From NCBI RefSeq assembly GCF_019880305.1, contig NZ_CP082301.1, forward strand, positions 8,494,001 through 8,558,000: a stretch of DNA of 64,000 nucleotides, read 5' to 3'. Each line of letters opens with the position of its first letter. The stretch's first letter is position 1. Below are positions 35,819 to 44,683 of the stretch, one piece after another. The DNA is from Streptomyces decoyicus (GTDB lineage Bacteria; Actinomycetota; Actinomycetes; Streptomycetales; Streptomycetaceae). Both the position numbers and the translations under genes were made by a program. The notes beneath the pieces are model-generated. The model was given only the letters and a program-made list of their open reading frames with translations, searched no databases and was not told the DNA's origin.

Positions 35819-36385
35819 GTTTGTCCGGCCGACCGGGTGGTGCACCCGTGTGAACCAATGGCGGTCAGCGGCGATGCGCAGGGGCAGGCACTGCCTCGAC
35901 GCGGTGGAGTGACCGCTCACCGGGCTGCGGACGGTGCGGGAGGGCGTGAAGGCAACCACATCTGCAACCAGAGAGCTCTCACTGTTTTGCCTGGTGAGTT
36001 TGCCTTCTTTGGAGCACACCCGTGGTGTTGGCGCACACGCTGGGCCTGTCGGCAAGGTACCGGTGAAGGGCGCTGGCGGTAGTGTCCACGGACTCCTTGA
36101 GGATGGCGCCGGCGTCGAGTCGAGCGGCGCGAACTCGCGTCGATGGCGGCTGCATCGTGGGGGACCGTTGATCACCGCCGTGGGGCGCTCGGAGCCGGGT
36201 GTGAAGACAGTGCCACCGCCGCCGCACCACGCGTCCTGACCAGCTCAGCTGGGCCGCTACGACATGGAGCAGCGAGAGAGGTGCCTGAGGCCAGAATCCT
36301 CTGCATCGGGGGCTTGCTGATCAGGAGCCGAGGGAGGCCGGTGTGCAGCCGGGCTGGGTACCGACTGCCGTTCAGCGGGGGCGCG
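35819..36385. other. gap without a supported gene
   Basis: About 560 bases between the cupin gene and the permease gene. The minus strand around 35990-36130 (DAGAILKESVDTTASALHRY) has weak coding character but no start or family. No IS end or RNA gene is recognised. Confidence 0.5.
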
Positions 36386-37660
36386 TCAGTGCGGGAAGGA
36401 GTTGCTCCTGGCCTTCCGTAGGCCGTAGACGGCTGCGCCGGCCATCAGGACCGCTGCTCCGGAGATGACCGAGACCAGGGGCAGGGCGAAGGCGAGTGCC
36501 GCGCAGCCGGCCAGGCCGATCACGGGCACCGGGCGGGGCGGGCGCCCCTCGCTGAGGCTCAGCGTCCATGCGGCGGCGTTGGCGATGGCGTAGTAGGCCA
36601 GCACGCAGAAGGAGGAGAAGCCGATCGCGCCACGCACATCGACGGTGGCGGCGAGCAGTGCGACCGCCGTTCCGACGGCGAGTTCGGCGCGGTGCGGGAC
36701 GCCGAAGCGGGGATGGACGGCGGCCAGGGCATGCGGCAGGTGGTGGTCGCGGGCCATGGCAAGCGTGGTGCGGGAGACGCCGAGGATCAGGGCCAGCAGG
36801 GAACCCAAGGCGGCGACGGCCGCGCCGACGCGCACGACCGGGGCCAGTCCCGGGACGTCGGCCGCGTGCACGGCATCGGTCAGTGGCGCCGCGGCATGGG
36901 CGAGCCGGTCGGGACCGAGCACGGCCAGGACCGCAACGGCGACGGCCGCGTACACCGCGAGGGTGATGCCCAGGGCGAGCGGGATGGCGCGGGGGATGGT
37001 GCGCTGCGGGTCACGGACCTCCTCGCCGAGCGTGGCGATGCGGGCATATCCGGCGAAGGCGAAGAACAGCAGTCCGGCCGCCTGCAGGACGCCGCCCGCG
37101 GTGGCGTCGGCGCCGATGTCCAGCCGAGTGGCTTCGGCGGGCCCGCTGGTCAGACAGGTGGTGACCACGGCAGCCAGTACCGCCAGAACGACTGCGACGA
37201 TGATGCGGGTCAGCCACGCGGCCTTCTGAACACCCGTGTAGTTGAGCCCGGTCAGTAGCACCACGGCGGCGACGGCGATCGCGTGCGCCTGACCGGGCCA
37301 CACGTAAGACCCGACGGTGAGAGCCATCGCCGCGCAGGAAGCGGTCTTGCCGACCACGAAACCCCAGCCCGCCAGGTAGCCCCAGAAGTTGCCGAGGCGT
37401 TCGCGGCCGTAGACGTAGGTGCCGCCGGATTCCGGGTATCGGGCGGCCAGCCGTGCTGATGATGTGGCGTTGCAGTAGGCCACGATCGCGGCGAGTGCCA
37501 GGCCGAGCAGCAGCCCGGAGCCGGCGGCACCGGCCGCCGGACCTAGGGCGGCGAAGATTCCTGCCCCGATCATCGACCCCAGGCCGATCACCACCGCGTC
37601 GGCCACAGTCAGGCGCCGCTTCAACTCGGCTGTACCCGCTGGGGTTCGCGCCGTACTCAT
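36386..37660 (-). CDS. amino-acid permease (APC superfamily)
   Basis: 424 residues with about twelve membrane helices. The first helix carries VIGLGSMIGAGIFAALGPAA, the APC substrate/sodium signature, and AGYARIATLGEEVRDPQRTI is the conserved loop after helix 6. AAGGAG lies 8 bases before ATG 37660. Imports or exchanges amino acids across the cytoplasmic membrane; the substrate is not identifiable from the sequence alone. It stands alone. Confidence 0.95.
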   Translation of the reverse strand: MSTARTPAGTAELKRRLTVADAVVIGLGSMIGAGIFAALGPAAGAAGSGLLLGLALAAIVAYCNATSSARLAARYPESGGTYVYGRERLGNFWGYLAGWGFVVGKTASCAAMALTVGSYVWPGQAHAIAVAAVVLLTGLNYTGVQKAAWLTRIIVAVVLAVLAAVVTTCLTSGPAEATRLDIGADATAGGVLQAAGLLFFAFAGYARIATLGEEVRDPQRTIPRAIPLALGITLAVYAAVAVAVLAVLGPDRLAHAAAPLTDAVHAADVPGLAPVVRVGAAVAALGSLLALILGVSRTTLAMARDHHLPHALAAVHPRFGVPHRAELAVGTAVALLAATVDVRGAIGFSSFCVLAYYAIANAAAWTLSLSEGRPPRPVPVIGLAGCAALAFALPLVSVISGAAVLMAGAAVYGLRKARSNSFPH

Positions 37661-37728
37661 CGTGCACTCCTTAGTCGAGCCCCCTGCGGCGCACGGTAGC
37701 TGAGTAAGATGTCCGGCCGGGGAGCAGC

Positions 37729-38535
37729 TCATAACTGCGGGTAGGCGTCCGCGCAGAAGTCTTCCGCAGCCGCTCGCAGCCGCTCGCAGCCGTCGAAGGA
37801 GCCATGCTCCCTCCCCGCGGCGGCCCCTTCATGCAGCGGTGGACACGATGGCCCTCGTGCTGGGTGCGGCCGAGGGTGGTTGCCGAGTAACGGTGGACAG
37901 GGTTGTCTTACTGCACCGAGGTCTCCCTGTTCTCGGAAGTTTGGACGCCCCCACGCATTGCCGCTGTGTGGGTCGCTGTCGTTCGGTCCCCACGTCTCGG
38001 CCCGGTATTTCCGCTTGGAGCTCGCCGCGTAACCAGGCCGCGCTGAATCTGTGAGCGAAGGCCGACGAACGGCGCGTCCGCCTGAACGGCTGGCTGTCCG
38101 GCGTTCCCGGGCAGCGCTCCCGGCGCGGCAGTGACACCCGTCCAGGGCAGAGCTGCGGCGTCTGAGACCGCTCGGACATAGCGCGGCTAATTCTCGACGC
38201 CCCACCGCTTCCCGTCGTTCGCCTGCCTCGACCGCCTTGATGAAGCCGTCCAGCTCCACCACGTCCGGCCGGCTGTGCTCGTTGTCGTGGCGGTAGGACA
38301 CCTGCGCGCCCTGCAGGTCCACGGTGCCGGACGGTCGTCGGGCGAGGGTGAAGTCGAAGTCGGTCACCTGCATCAGGTGGTGCGCGACCGTGAGCCGGTC
38401 ACGGCCCAGCCGCTCGAACTCGCTCCGGTGGTCCGTCAGCCACGCTAGGTAGAACAGCGCTGGTGATTCAGGCCGGTACCTGTTCTCCTCGGTGCGGAGA
38501 TCCCAACGCAGAGGAGAGGCGGCATGGTTCTGCAC
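37729..38535 (-). pseudogene. hypothetical protein with decayed C-terminal half
   Basis: The first 100 codons look coding (SPALFYLAWLTDHRSEFERL, LMQVTDFDFTLARRPSGTVD, DVVELDGFIKAVEAG), while the rest (CHCRAGSAARERRTAS onward) is random in composition. It seems to be a gene whose end was replaced. No family is recognised; GTG 38535 is the likely start. Confidence 0.4.
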
Positions 38536-38739
38536 GTGACGTCGGCCTTGCGGGGATTGAGTGAGAAGCTCCGTGCCGAAGACCGCGGCATCAAGGACGC
38601 AGCTCTACTCGCCGCTATCCAGGAGCGCGTGAGCTGCTCCCGCAGACGCCCGTAGGGGAGCTCTGTCTCGTCGGGCTGGCAAAGGCACCGCAAGGAGAAC
38701 GGATGACCCAGCTGATCATCTCCGTCAGAAAGGGATGGC

Positions 38740-39729
38740 ATGACCACGGTGAGAGACATTGATGCCCGCGGTACGCAGCACTGCGAGACGACTGGCCTGG
38801 GGGTGCTCTTGCGGCATCAGGGACTCGATCTGTCCGAGCCGATGCTCTTCGGTCTCGGCTCCGGCCTGTCCTTCATCTACTGGGACAGCAAGAACATGGG
38901 CTTCCCCTTCCTCGGGGGACGGGTCAAGCCCTTTGACCTCACCAGAAACCTGGCCACCACACTCGGGCTGGAGCTCGTGGTCCGGGAGACCACCTCCCCC
39001 CGCAGGGCTTGGGAGAACGTGGTGACCCCCATCGACGCCGGCTGTCCCGTCGGCCTGCAACTCGACAGCTACTACCTGGACTACTTCGGGTCGAAGGTGC
39101 ACTTCGGCGGTCATGTCGTCGCCATGTACGGCTATGACGACCACGATGCCTACCTCGTGGACACCGACCAGCAAGGCGGAAAGGTGTCCACCAGCCTGAG
39201 CAGTCTTGCGCAGGCCTGGGCCGCGCGCGGACCGATGACCGCCAAGCACCGGTCCTTCACCCTCACCGCTCCGAGGAGCCTGCCCTCCCCACGGGACCAG
39301 ATCATTCCCGCCATCACCGCATGCGCCGATGCTTTCCTCAACCCGCCCATCGCCAACCTCGGCTACCGAGGCATCGAAAAGGCCGGCAAGCTGGTACGCA
39401 CCTGGCTCCAGCGGACCGACACCCCGGAGCGGGACCTATCGCAGGCGGCCCTTTTGATGGAGAAGGCCGGAACCGGCGGCGCCCTGTTCCGCAACCTCTA
39501 CCGCGACTTCCTCGCTGAATGCACCCGACAGGTCGAATGCAACCACCTGCGCACGGGCCACAGTCTGTACACCGAGGCAGCCACCCTGTGGACGGGAGTC
39601 GCAGCACTGCTCACACAAGCTGGCGAATCAGGCAATGCGCAGTGCCTCGAGCAGGCAGGTACCCTCCTCCGTGATCTTTCACACATGGAGCGCGAGGCCA
39701 TGCAAGCGCTGAGCCGCTTGGGGCAGTAA
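38740..39729 (+). CDS. BtrH N-terminal-domain protein (DUF4872)
   Basis: 329 residues. HCETTGLGVLLRHQGLDLSE, PMLFGLGSGLSFIYW, and the pattern QLDSYYLDYF...HFGGHVVAMYGYDD with VDTDQQGG fit the BtrH N-terminal fold, a cysteine-protease-like domain. BtrH is the acyltransferase that transfers a side chain in butirosin biosynthesis. The His after FGG and the Cys in HCETT could form the active site. GAAAGGGA precedes ATG 38740. No biosynthetic genes are adjacent, so the substrate is unknown. Confidence 0.85.
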   Translation: MTTVRDIDARGTQHCETTGLGVLLRHQGLDLSEPMLFGLGSGLSFIYWDSKNMGFPFLGGRVKPFDLTRNLATTLGLELVVRETTSPRRAWENVVTPIDAGCPVGLQLDSYYLDYFGSKVHFGGHVVAMYGYDDHDAYLVDTDQQGGKVSTSLSSLAQAWAARGPMTAKHRSFTLTAPRSLPSPRDQIIPAITACADAFLNPPIANLGYRGIEKAGKLVRTWLQRTDTPERDLSQAALLMEKAGTGGALFRNLYRDFLAECTRQVECNHLRTGHSLYTEAATLWTGVAALLTQAGESGNAQCLEQAGTLLRDLSHMEREAMQALSRLGQ

Positions 39730-40368
39730 ACGCGCGAAGGCGATCCAGCCCTGACAGGCTCAAGAAGCCTTGGCGCTCTCACGCGGAACGCATCACGGGG
39801 AATCCCACCAAACGTTGCCTACACGAGGGGCCAACTGCGGGATCTGACACCAAGAGGCGGAGCTATGGCGCGAAGACCGCAGACAAGATCCGCGAAGAGT
39901 CGCCTCCTGGGTCCAGGCCACCAGAAGGTGTCTTCAACAGTCGTGACCAAACCGGGCTCCGGGCCCTGGAGCAGCCCGGAGCCCAAGGTGCGGGCGGTTC
40001 GTCGAGGCGGACGGCCGCATGGCTCTGGCAGTAGCCTTCCGCCAAGATCACGCCATCGGGGGAGGCGGTTTAACTCGTGAGCTGCGCTCCGCGAACGCGC
40101 GCCCGGCACGGGGCTGCGCTCCTGCCGGAGGCCCGGCCGCACCTCCTCGCCGACCCGGCCGACGTAACCGGCAACGCCTGAGCCGCGCCACATCAGCGAA
40201 TCCACCTGGCCTGCTCCGTGGACAGGCGTTGCCGGTGTGACTGAGCGCTTCAGTTGGCCAGTTGCACACCGTCCGTCCAGCCGGCCTTGCTGTCAGCGCT
40301 CTGTGGCATTATGCGGACGCGCCCCAAGGGGAACGGGTCGCGCTCTAGTGGTTGCCAGGGGGTTGGGG
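39730..40368. other. gap without a supported gene
   Basis: About 640 bases. Minus-strand frames near 39850-40060 (VILAEGYCQSHAAVRLDEPP) have weak coding character but no recognisable family, and could be an old IS piece. Nothing else is recognised. Confidence 0.45.
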
Positions 40369-41469
40369 ATGAGTGCGGGTACGGAGCCGGATGGCTCGTC
40401 CAGGTCCGACGAGGAGTGGGAGCGGTTTCTGCGCGAGTCGGTGGCGGGTACCGCCGATGCGCCCAAAGAGCCGTCGGCGCGGGCCCGCGACGTGGCGAAG
40501 CGGCTGCGCGCGGAGCCCGGCCGCGGTCTGGAGGGCTGGCGTAGCTACACGCCTGCGCGCCCCAAGCGGCGCACGGGCTGGTACGTGGTCGGACTGCTGG
40601 TCTCGCTGGCGCTGCTGGCGGTGGCGCTCGCGCCGGGGCAGGTAGTGGACCTCTTCGCCGACGACGGCCCTGACTCCGCGCCGCTGGCGGCCGAGACCGC
40701 CCGCCCGGCCCAGGCACCCCCGGCGGAGGCGGCCCAACGCCCCGCCAGGGACAAGCCGTTCCGCGGCTCTCCGGCGGCGAGGTGGGCGAGCGGAGCCGCG
40801 GGGATCACCGTGCCGAAGGCCGGGGCAGTCGGCTGGATGAGCGCGGCCGAGGTCGAGCGGGCCCTCGCCCGCAGCCGGGACTTCCTCGTCGCGTCCGGCC
40901 TGGACCGCGGGGTGCTGCGGGGCGCGCGCCCCGAGAAGGCGATCGCACTGATCAACCCGCACCAGAAGGACGTCCAGGAGCTTCTGAAAGCCGCTTTCCG
41001 AACCCCGAGCGAGAAGAACGACCCCCTCCTCCTCTTCAGCCGCTTCCAGCCCTCCCGCACCCACCTGGTCGGCGACGTCGTGAAGACCCGGGGCCGGCTC
41101 ACCTACCGGGAGGGCGAGCGCGGCGCGCTCCAGGTGACCGCCGACGTCACCTTCGTCTACCCGGTCACCCGCGCGGATGCGGGCGGCGACGACGAGATCG
41201 TGCGCACGATCGTCCGGCGCGAGCTGATCCTGAGCTGGGACGACCCTGACAAGGTGCTCACCGAGCCGGGGACGTTCTCGGTCGTCTCGTACAAGTACGA
41301 CATGACCAATGGCGGCTGCGGCGCCCCCACGGGCTACTTCACCCCGCCCTTCGGCACGGACCGCCGGGCGGACGGGGCCGGCGCGGAGGTCGACCCGTAC
41401 GACCGCAGCGCGCCGCTCGGGCGGGGCGAGTCTTCTGGGGACGAGTGCGGGAGGGCGACGCGGTCCTAG
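40369..41469 (+). CDS. hypothetical single-pass membrane protein
   Basis: 366 residues. A charged cytoplasmic N-terminus (SDEEWERFLRESVAG), one membrane helix (GWYVVGLLVSLALLAVALAP), an Ala/Pro-rich stalk, then an extracytoplasmic domain with the segments VERALARSRDFLVASGLDRG, EKAIALINPHQKDVQELL, LLLFSRFQPSRTHLVGDVVK and VTADVTFVYPVTRAD. The order is that of a conserved Streptomyces membrane family with no assigned role. ATG 40369 has a G-rich upstream. The C-terminus is Gly/Arg rich. Confidence 0.85.
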   Translation: MSAGTEPDGSSRSDEEWERFLRESVAGTADAPKEPSARARDVAKRLRAEPGRGLEGWRSYTPARPKRRTGWYVVGLLVSLALLAVALAPGQVVDLFADDGPDSAPLAAETARPAQAPPAEAAQRPARDKPFRGSPAARWASGAAGITVPKAGAVGWMSAAEVERALARSRDFLVASGLDRGVLRGARPEKAIALINPHQKDVQELLKAAFRTPSEKNDPLLLFSRFQPSRTHLVGDVVKTRGRLTYREGERGALQVTADVTFVYPVTRADAGGDDEIVRTIVRRELILSWDDPDKVLTEPGTFSVVSYKYDMTNGGCGAPTGYFTPPFGTDRRADGAGAEVDPYDRSAPLGRGESSGDECGRATRS

Positions 41470-41681
41470 GCCCTGTCCGGTGGGTCAGACCGTCGCGCGA
41501 GTGGCGGCCGGTCGACCGGGGCTCGACCCTCATGCCAGGCGACTTGGACACATATCGTCGACGCCGAGCGCGCTGAGGCCGCGCTGCCCGTCCTTAGCGA
41601 GGAGAGTGAAGGGCTGGCGAGCTGCCGGGCAGCATCGCACCGCGATCCTGCGGCGTGTGGGCTGAACGCGTTGGCCGGAGG

Positions 41682-42308
41682 TCAGCTGCCGGCTTTGAGG
41701 GCGTCCAGGTGCCGCCGCAGCACCTGCCGGAGCAGCTTCGGTGGATAGCGGTCCGGCAGCAGCGTCGCCTGGAGAGTGAGTCCGTCGAGGAGGGCGGCCA
41801 GTCGCGTGCTTTCCAGCTCGACGTCCGTGTCAGCCGGCAGCCCGCCGGCGTACCGGGCTTCGTGCAGCACGCGCGACATCAGGGTGTGCAGGTCGGCCTG
41901 CATCTCGGCTGCACAGGGCCGCAGTTCGGGGCGGGTGTGTGCTGCGGCGGCGAAGGTGAGCCAGAGCGCGGCCTCCTGGCGGCGGGCCCCGTCCAGCGGG
42001 AGGAACTCGGCCAGGAGCTCTTCTGTCGCGGCCCGGCGGTCGGTGCGGTCGGTGCCCCTGTCGGGAGCCAGGAGCCGCTCGGCGTGGGTGCGGATGCGGT
42101 CGCCGATGCGCCGGCTCAGTTCCCTCATCGTGAAGGTCATCAACTCGTCGTGGTCGGCGAAGTAGTGGCGGACCGACCCGATGGCGAGTCCGGCTTCATC
42201 GGCGACGTTGCGCAGCGACGCATGCTCCAGCCCATGCCGGGCGACGACGGACAGGACGGCCTGCGCCACGGCCCTGCGGCGGGCTAGGGGATCGACGATC
42301 TTTGGCAC
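41682..42308 (-). CDS. TetR-family repressor
   Basis: 208 residues. Helix-turn-helix: ARHGLEHASLRNVADEAG, LAIGSVRHYFADHDELM (about 22-60); the rest is a helical ligand domain. GTG 42308 is preferred; its ribosome site is weak. It is divergent from the membrane protein gene at 42368, and the gap holds a palindrome, so repression of that gene and of itself is likely. Confidence 0.92.
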   Translation of the reverse strand: MPKIVDPLARRRAVAQAVLSVVARHGLEHASLRNVADEAGLAIGSVRHYFADHDELMTFTMRELSRRIGDRIRTHAERLLAPDRGTDRTDRRAATEELLAEFLPLDGARRQEAALWLTFAAAAHTRPELRPCAAEMQADLHTLMSRVLHEARYAGGLPADTDVELESTRLAALLDGLTLQATLLPDRYPPKLLRQVLRRHLDALKAGS

Positions 42309-42315
42309 ATTGCCG

Positions 42316-42365
42316 TTATAGCACGACCGGGCTAACATCATTTTTTTAGCTCAGTCGTGCCATAA
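42316..42365. promoter_or_regulatory. probable TetR operator
   Basis: Arms TTATAGCACGAC (42316-42327) and GTCGTGCCATAA (42354-42365), 11 of 12 positions complementary, spacer 26 bases; an inner GCTAA/TTAGC pair adds symmetry. It begins 8 bases before the TetR start and ends 3 bases before the ATG of the divergent gene. Confidence 0.55.
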
Positions 42366-42367
42366 AG

Positions 42368-42859
42368 ATGGGTGGTATCTGCGTGAACCCCTGGCTGTTC
42401 GCCGCGATCGTCGCGGTGGTCGTGATCGCGGTCGTGATCAAGCGGATGATCGGTGAACCGGTCAATGCAAGGGACCTCTTCGTCGCCCCCGCGATCCTGA
42501 CCGGGATCGGCGTCCTGTCCCTCGTCAAGATGACGGATCTGACCGGCACCGACCTCACCTGGGTCATCACGGGCGCCGTCCTCGGCGCGGCACTCGGCGC
42601 ACTCCGCGGCGCCACCGTTCAACTCGTCGACAGGGGAGGCGTCCTGTGGCAGCGGTACACGGGCCGCACCTTCCTCGCCGTGATCGGCACCCTGGCGATC
42701 ACGGCTGGCTTCAGTGTCCTGGCGGTGAAGATGGGCATGCACGAGAACGCACGACCCGTCCAGCTCTCCATCGGCGTGAGCTTCCTCGGCGAGTCCCTCA
42801 TCGTCGGCCGCCGCGGCATGGCTTCGGGAATCCCCTTCGCCCCCGCACGAACTCGCTGA
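42368..42859 (+). CDS. four-helix membrane protein (CcdC/DUF1453-like)
   Basis: 163 residues with four to five membrane helices (NPWLFAAIVAVVVIAVVIKR, FVAPAILTGIGVLSLVKM, LTWVITGAVLGAALGALRGA, FLAVIGTLAITAGFSVLAV). The size and helix layout resemble DUF1453/CcdC-like proteins. ATG 42368 starts at the end of the operator palindrome. It is probably the target of the TetR at 41682; many such pairs respond to lipophilic compounds. Confidence 0.85.
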   Translation: MGGICVNPWLFAAIVAVVVIAVVIKRMIGEPVNARDLFVAPAILTGIGVLSLVKMTDLTGTDLTWVITGAVLGAALGALRGATVQLVDRGGVLWQRYTGRTFLAVIGTLAITAGFSVLAVKMGMHENARPVQLSIGVSFLGESLIVGRRGMASGIPFAPARTR

Positions 42860-42920
42860 CGCATTGCCATATCCCGAGCCCGCACATGTCGGACTCGCTC
42901 GGCTGGCACCGTCCGACAGG

Positions 42921-43205
42921 TCATGAGCGGAGCCAGAGGCGAATGGCGGCGACGGTCACGGTGCCGTGGAAGATGTACGCCCGCTTGTCGAATCGGGTGT
43001 CTACAGTGCGGAAGCCCTTGAGCGCGTTGATCGTTCGCTCGACTTCGTTTCGACGCTTGTAGATCGTCTTGTTGAAGCCGGTGGGCCGGCCGCCCGCGTT
43101 ACCACGGCGCTGGCGGTTGGCCCGCTGATCCTTGCGCTCGAAAATCGTGTGCTTGTTCTGCCGACGCCGCAGATAGCGGCGATTCCGGCGGGACGAGTAC
43201 GCCTA
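42921..43205 (-). mobile_element. IS5-family transposase C-terminal remnant
   Basis: RRNRRYLRRRQNKHTIFERK, GGRPTGFNKTIYKRRNEVE, RTINALKGFRTVDTRFDKRA and the end AAIRLWLRS are the C-terminal part of an IS5-type transposase. It has the same stop context (TCATGAGCGGAGCCAGA) as the remnant at 23816. The N-terminal half is lost; this insertion removed the start of the flavoprotein gene that follows. Confidence 0.8.
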
Positions 43206-43319
43206 CTGGCCCGCGAGAAGCACACAGCCCAGGCCGTCACCCTGGTCCGGCACACCGCCGATCAGCTCACCGCGCCCAGGCGCAGCACTGAGATGTAGGC
43301 GTAGTCGCCACCCCGCAAT

Positions 43320-43732
43320 CGCTCGGCTTCATAGACGTTCAAGCAATCGAGACGCAGACGGGCTACCCGATCCGTTCCGCATGGCGCACTCCCGGCGACC
43401 CTCGCCCGTTGCCGCCGGCGGATGCGATCGCCGTCGCTCCGGCCACGTTCAACACGATCAACAAGTGGGCCGCCGGGATCTCCGACACCCTCGCGGTGGG
43501 CATTCTGTGCGAGGCGTACGGCTTTGGTATCCCCACCGCCGTGCTCCCGTACCTGAACTCGGCCCAGGCAGCCCATCCTGCATACCGGCAGAGCCTGGAC
43601 CGTTTGCGCGAGATGGGCGTCCTGATCGGCTCGTACGAACCTCACAAGCCCAAGGTCGGCGGCGGTGCTGATCGTTTCCGCTGGGAGGAGGCGCTGGAAC
43701 TGCTCGTCCCCCGACTGTCTCCTCGGACCTGA
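43320..43732 (+). pseudogene. DFP-like flavoprotein, N-terminal truncated
   Basis: FIDVQAIETQTGYPIRSAWR, PPADAIAVAPATFNTINKWA and GISDTLAVGILCEAYGFGIP are the FMN-binding and PANT-like core of flavoprotein decarboxylases. The first ~55 residues are missing, cut at about 43320, close to the IS remnant. No start codon precedes it, so it is inactive. Confidence 0.75.
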
Positions 43733-43734
43733 TC

Positions 43735-43960
43735 GCTTGTGCTCGTGGACGACGAGGGTGACGCGGACGCCGGACGCGCGCAGTTCACGGGCGAGGCTGA
43801 CGGCCTGCTCCAGCTCCGGGTGCTCGGTGGCGCGGCTGGAAACCTTCTCCGAGAGATCCGGGCGACACCGGCCTCGGCCAGGGAGTCGACTTGGGAGTCG
43901 AGGGACTGTCGGACGGTGGAGGCACGGGCGTAGTCGAGGCGGACGTGTCCGGACGGCTCG
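43735..43960 (-). pseudogene. serine recombinase (resolvase) N-terminal fragment
   Basis: VRLDYARASTVRQSLDSQ contains the catalytic serine of the resolvase/invertase fold. It continues EKVSSRATEHPELEQAVSLA and ELRASGVRVTLVVHEHKR after a frame break near 43850, and ends there without the DNA-binding half. It faces the flavoprotein remnant. From 43960 to 44547 I see no intact gene. Confidence 0.65.
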
Positions 43961-44547
43961 GCGCCGGCGTCCGCTGGGCGCGGCAGTTCGGTCCAGGGCC
44001 CCAGCTTGCGTACGGCTGGGGTGGGCACGTTGAGGGCATTGGCGAGGGAGGACACGACCGGGAAACGTGCGGTGTGGTTCTGGAGGGCCACCCTGGCCTC
44101 GGTTCGTCTGCGAGGCGATGGAGACCGGCGGCAGCATCGAGCCATTCAGGCAGAAAAAGCGGGGACGGAAGCACGGCGGCAAGATCGGAGTGCGCCCCGG
44201 CGGCTCCGCCCGGCTCCCGTCGGCGCGCCCTCTTCGCGACACCCACCGTGCGCTTCTCGATGCGCAGGTCGAAACGATTCTCCGTCCTTGCACGCCTCCC
44301 GCTCGCCGCATGCTTCATTTTCGACGAACCTCGTGAGCCGCGGTACAGCTCTCCGGCCATTTAAGAACCTATGGTCCCATTTTCTCTGGCGACCTTGCTG
44401 CGGCATCCACCTATGCACGTAGCTATTGCGTGCACCCGCTTCCTTGTTCCGGCTCCCGATGAGCCTGGACAGGACGGCAGTGAACCGGCCTCCGGTTCGC
44501 AGCCGCCCAGGAGGGGCGGTCGTGACACCTGTACGTGAGGAGAAGTC

Positions 44548-44658
44548 ATGAAGAAGGCTTACGAGGCGCCGACACTGGTCCGGCTCGGGACGTTCCGGAA
44601 GAAGACCGGGCTCTTGCAGAGCTCCGGCAACGACCGTCTCATCCTGAGCAAGAACTGA
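44548..44658 (+). CDS. lasso peptide precursor (citrulassin-like)
   Basis: A 36-residue precursor, below most ORF length cut-offs. Leader: MKKAYEAPTLVRLGTFRK (carrying YxxPxLxxLGxF, the usual RRE-binding pattern), then K-T-G; Thr at -2 is the protease recognition residue. Core: LLQSSGNDRLILSKN. Leu1 to Asp8 fits an isopeptide ring of eight residues, with a seven-residue tail. It matches citrulassin A (LLGLAGNDRLVLSKN as I recall it) at 11 of 15 positions, and Arg9 lies where citrulassin A carries citrulline. GAGGAGA is 5-6 bases before ATG 44548. The cyclase starts 25 bases after its stop. An alternative core starting at the preceding Gly (Gly1-Asp9) is less likely, since Thr would then be at -1. 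Confidence 0.93.
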   Translation: MKKAYEAPTLVRLGTFRKKTGLLQSSGNDRLILSKN

Positions 44659-44683
44659 CGAGCGACGGTCCTGACCCGACGTC

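Noticed and set aside
44608..44658. Lasso core starting at Gly (Gly1-Asp9 ring, 16 residues)
   Set aside because: This would place Thr at -1; family rules put Thr at -2, which gives Leu1 and an eight-residue ring as in citrulassin A.
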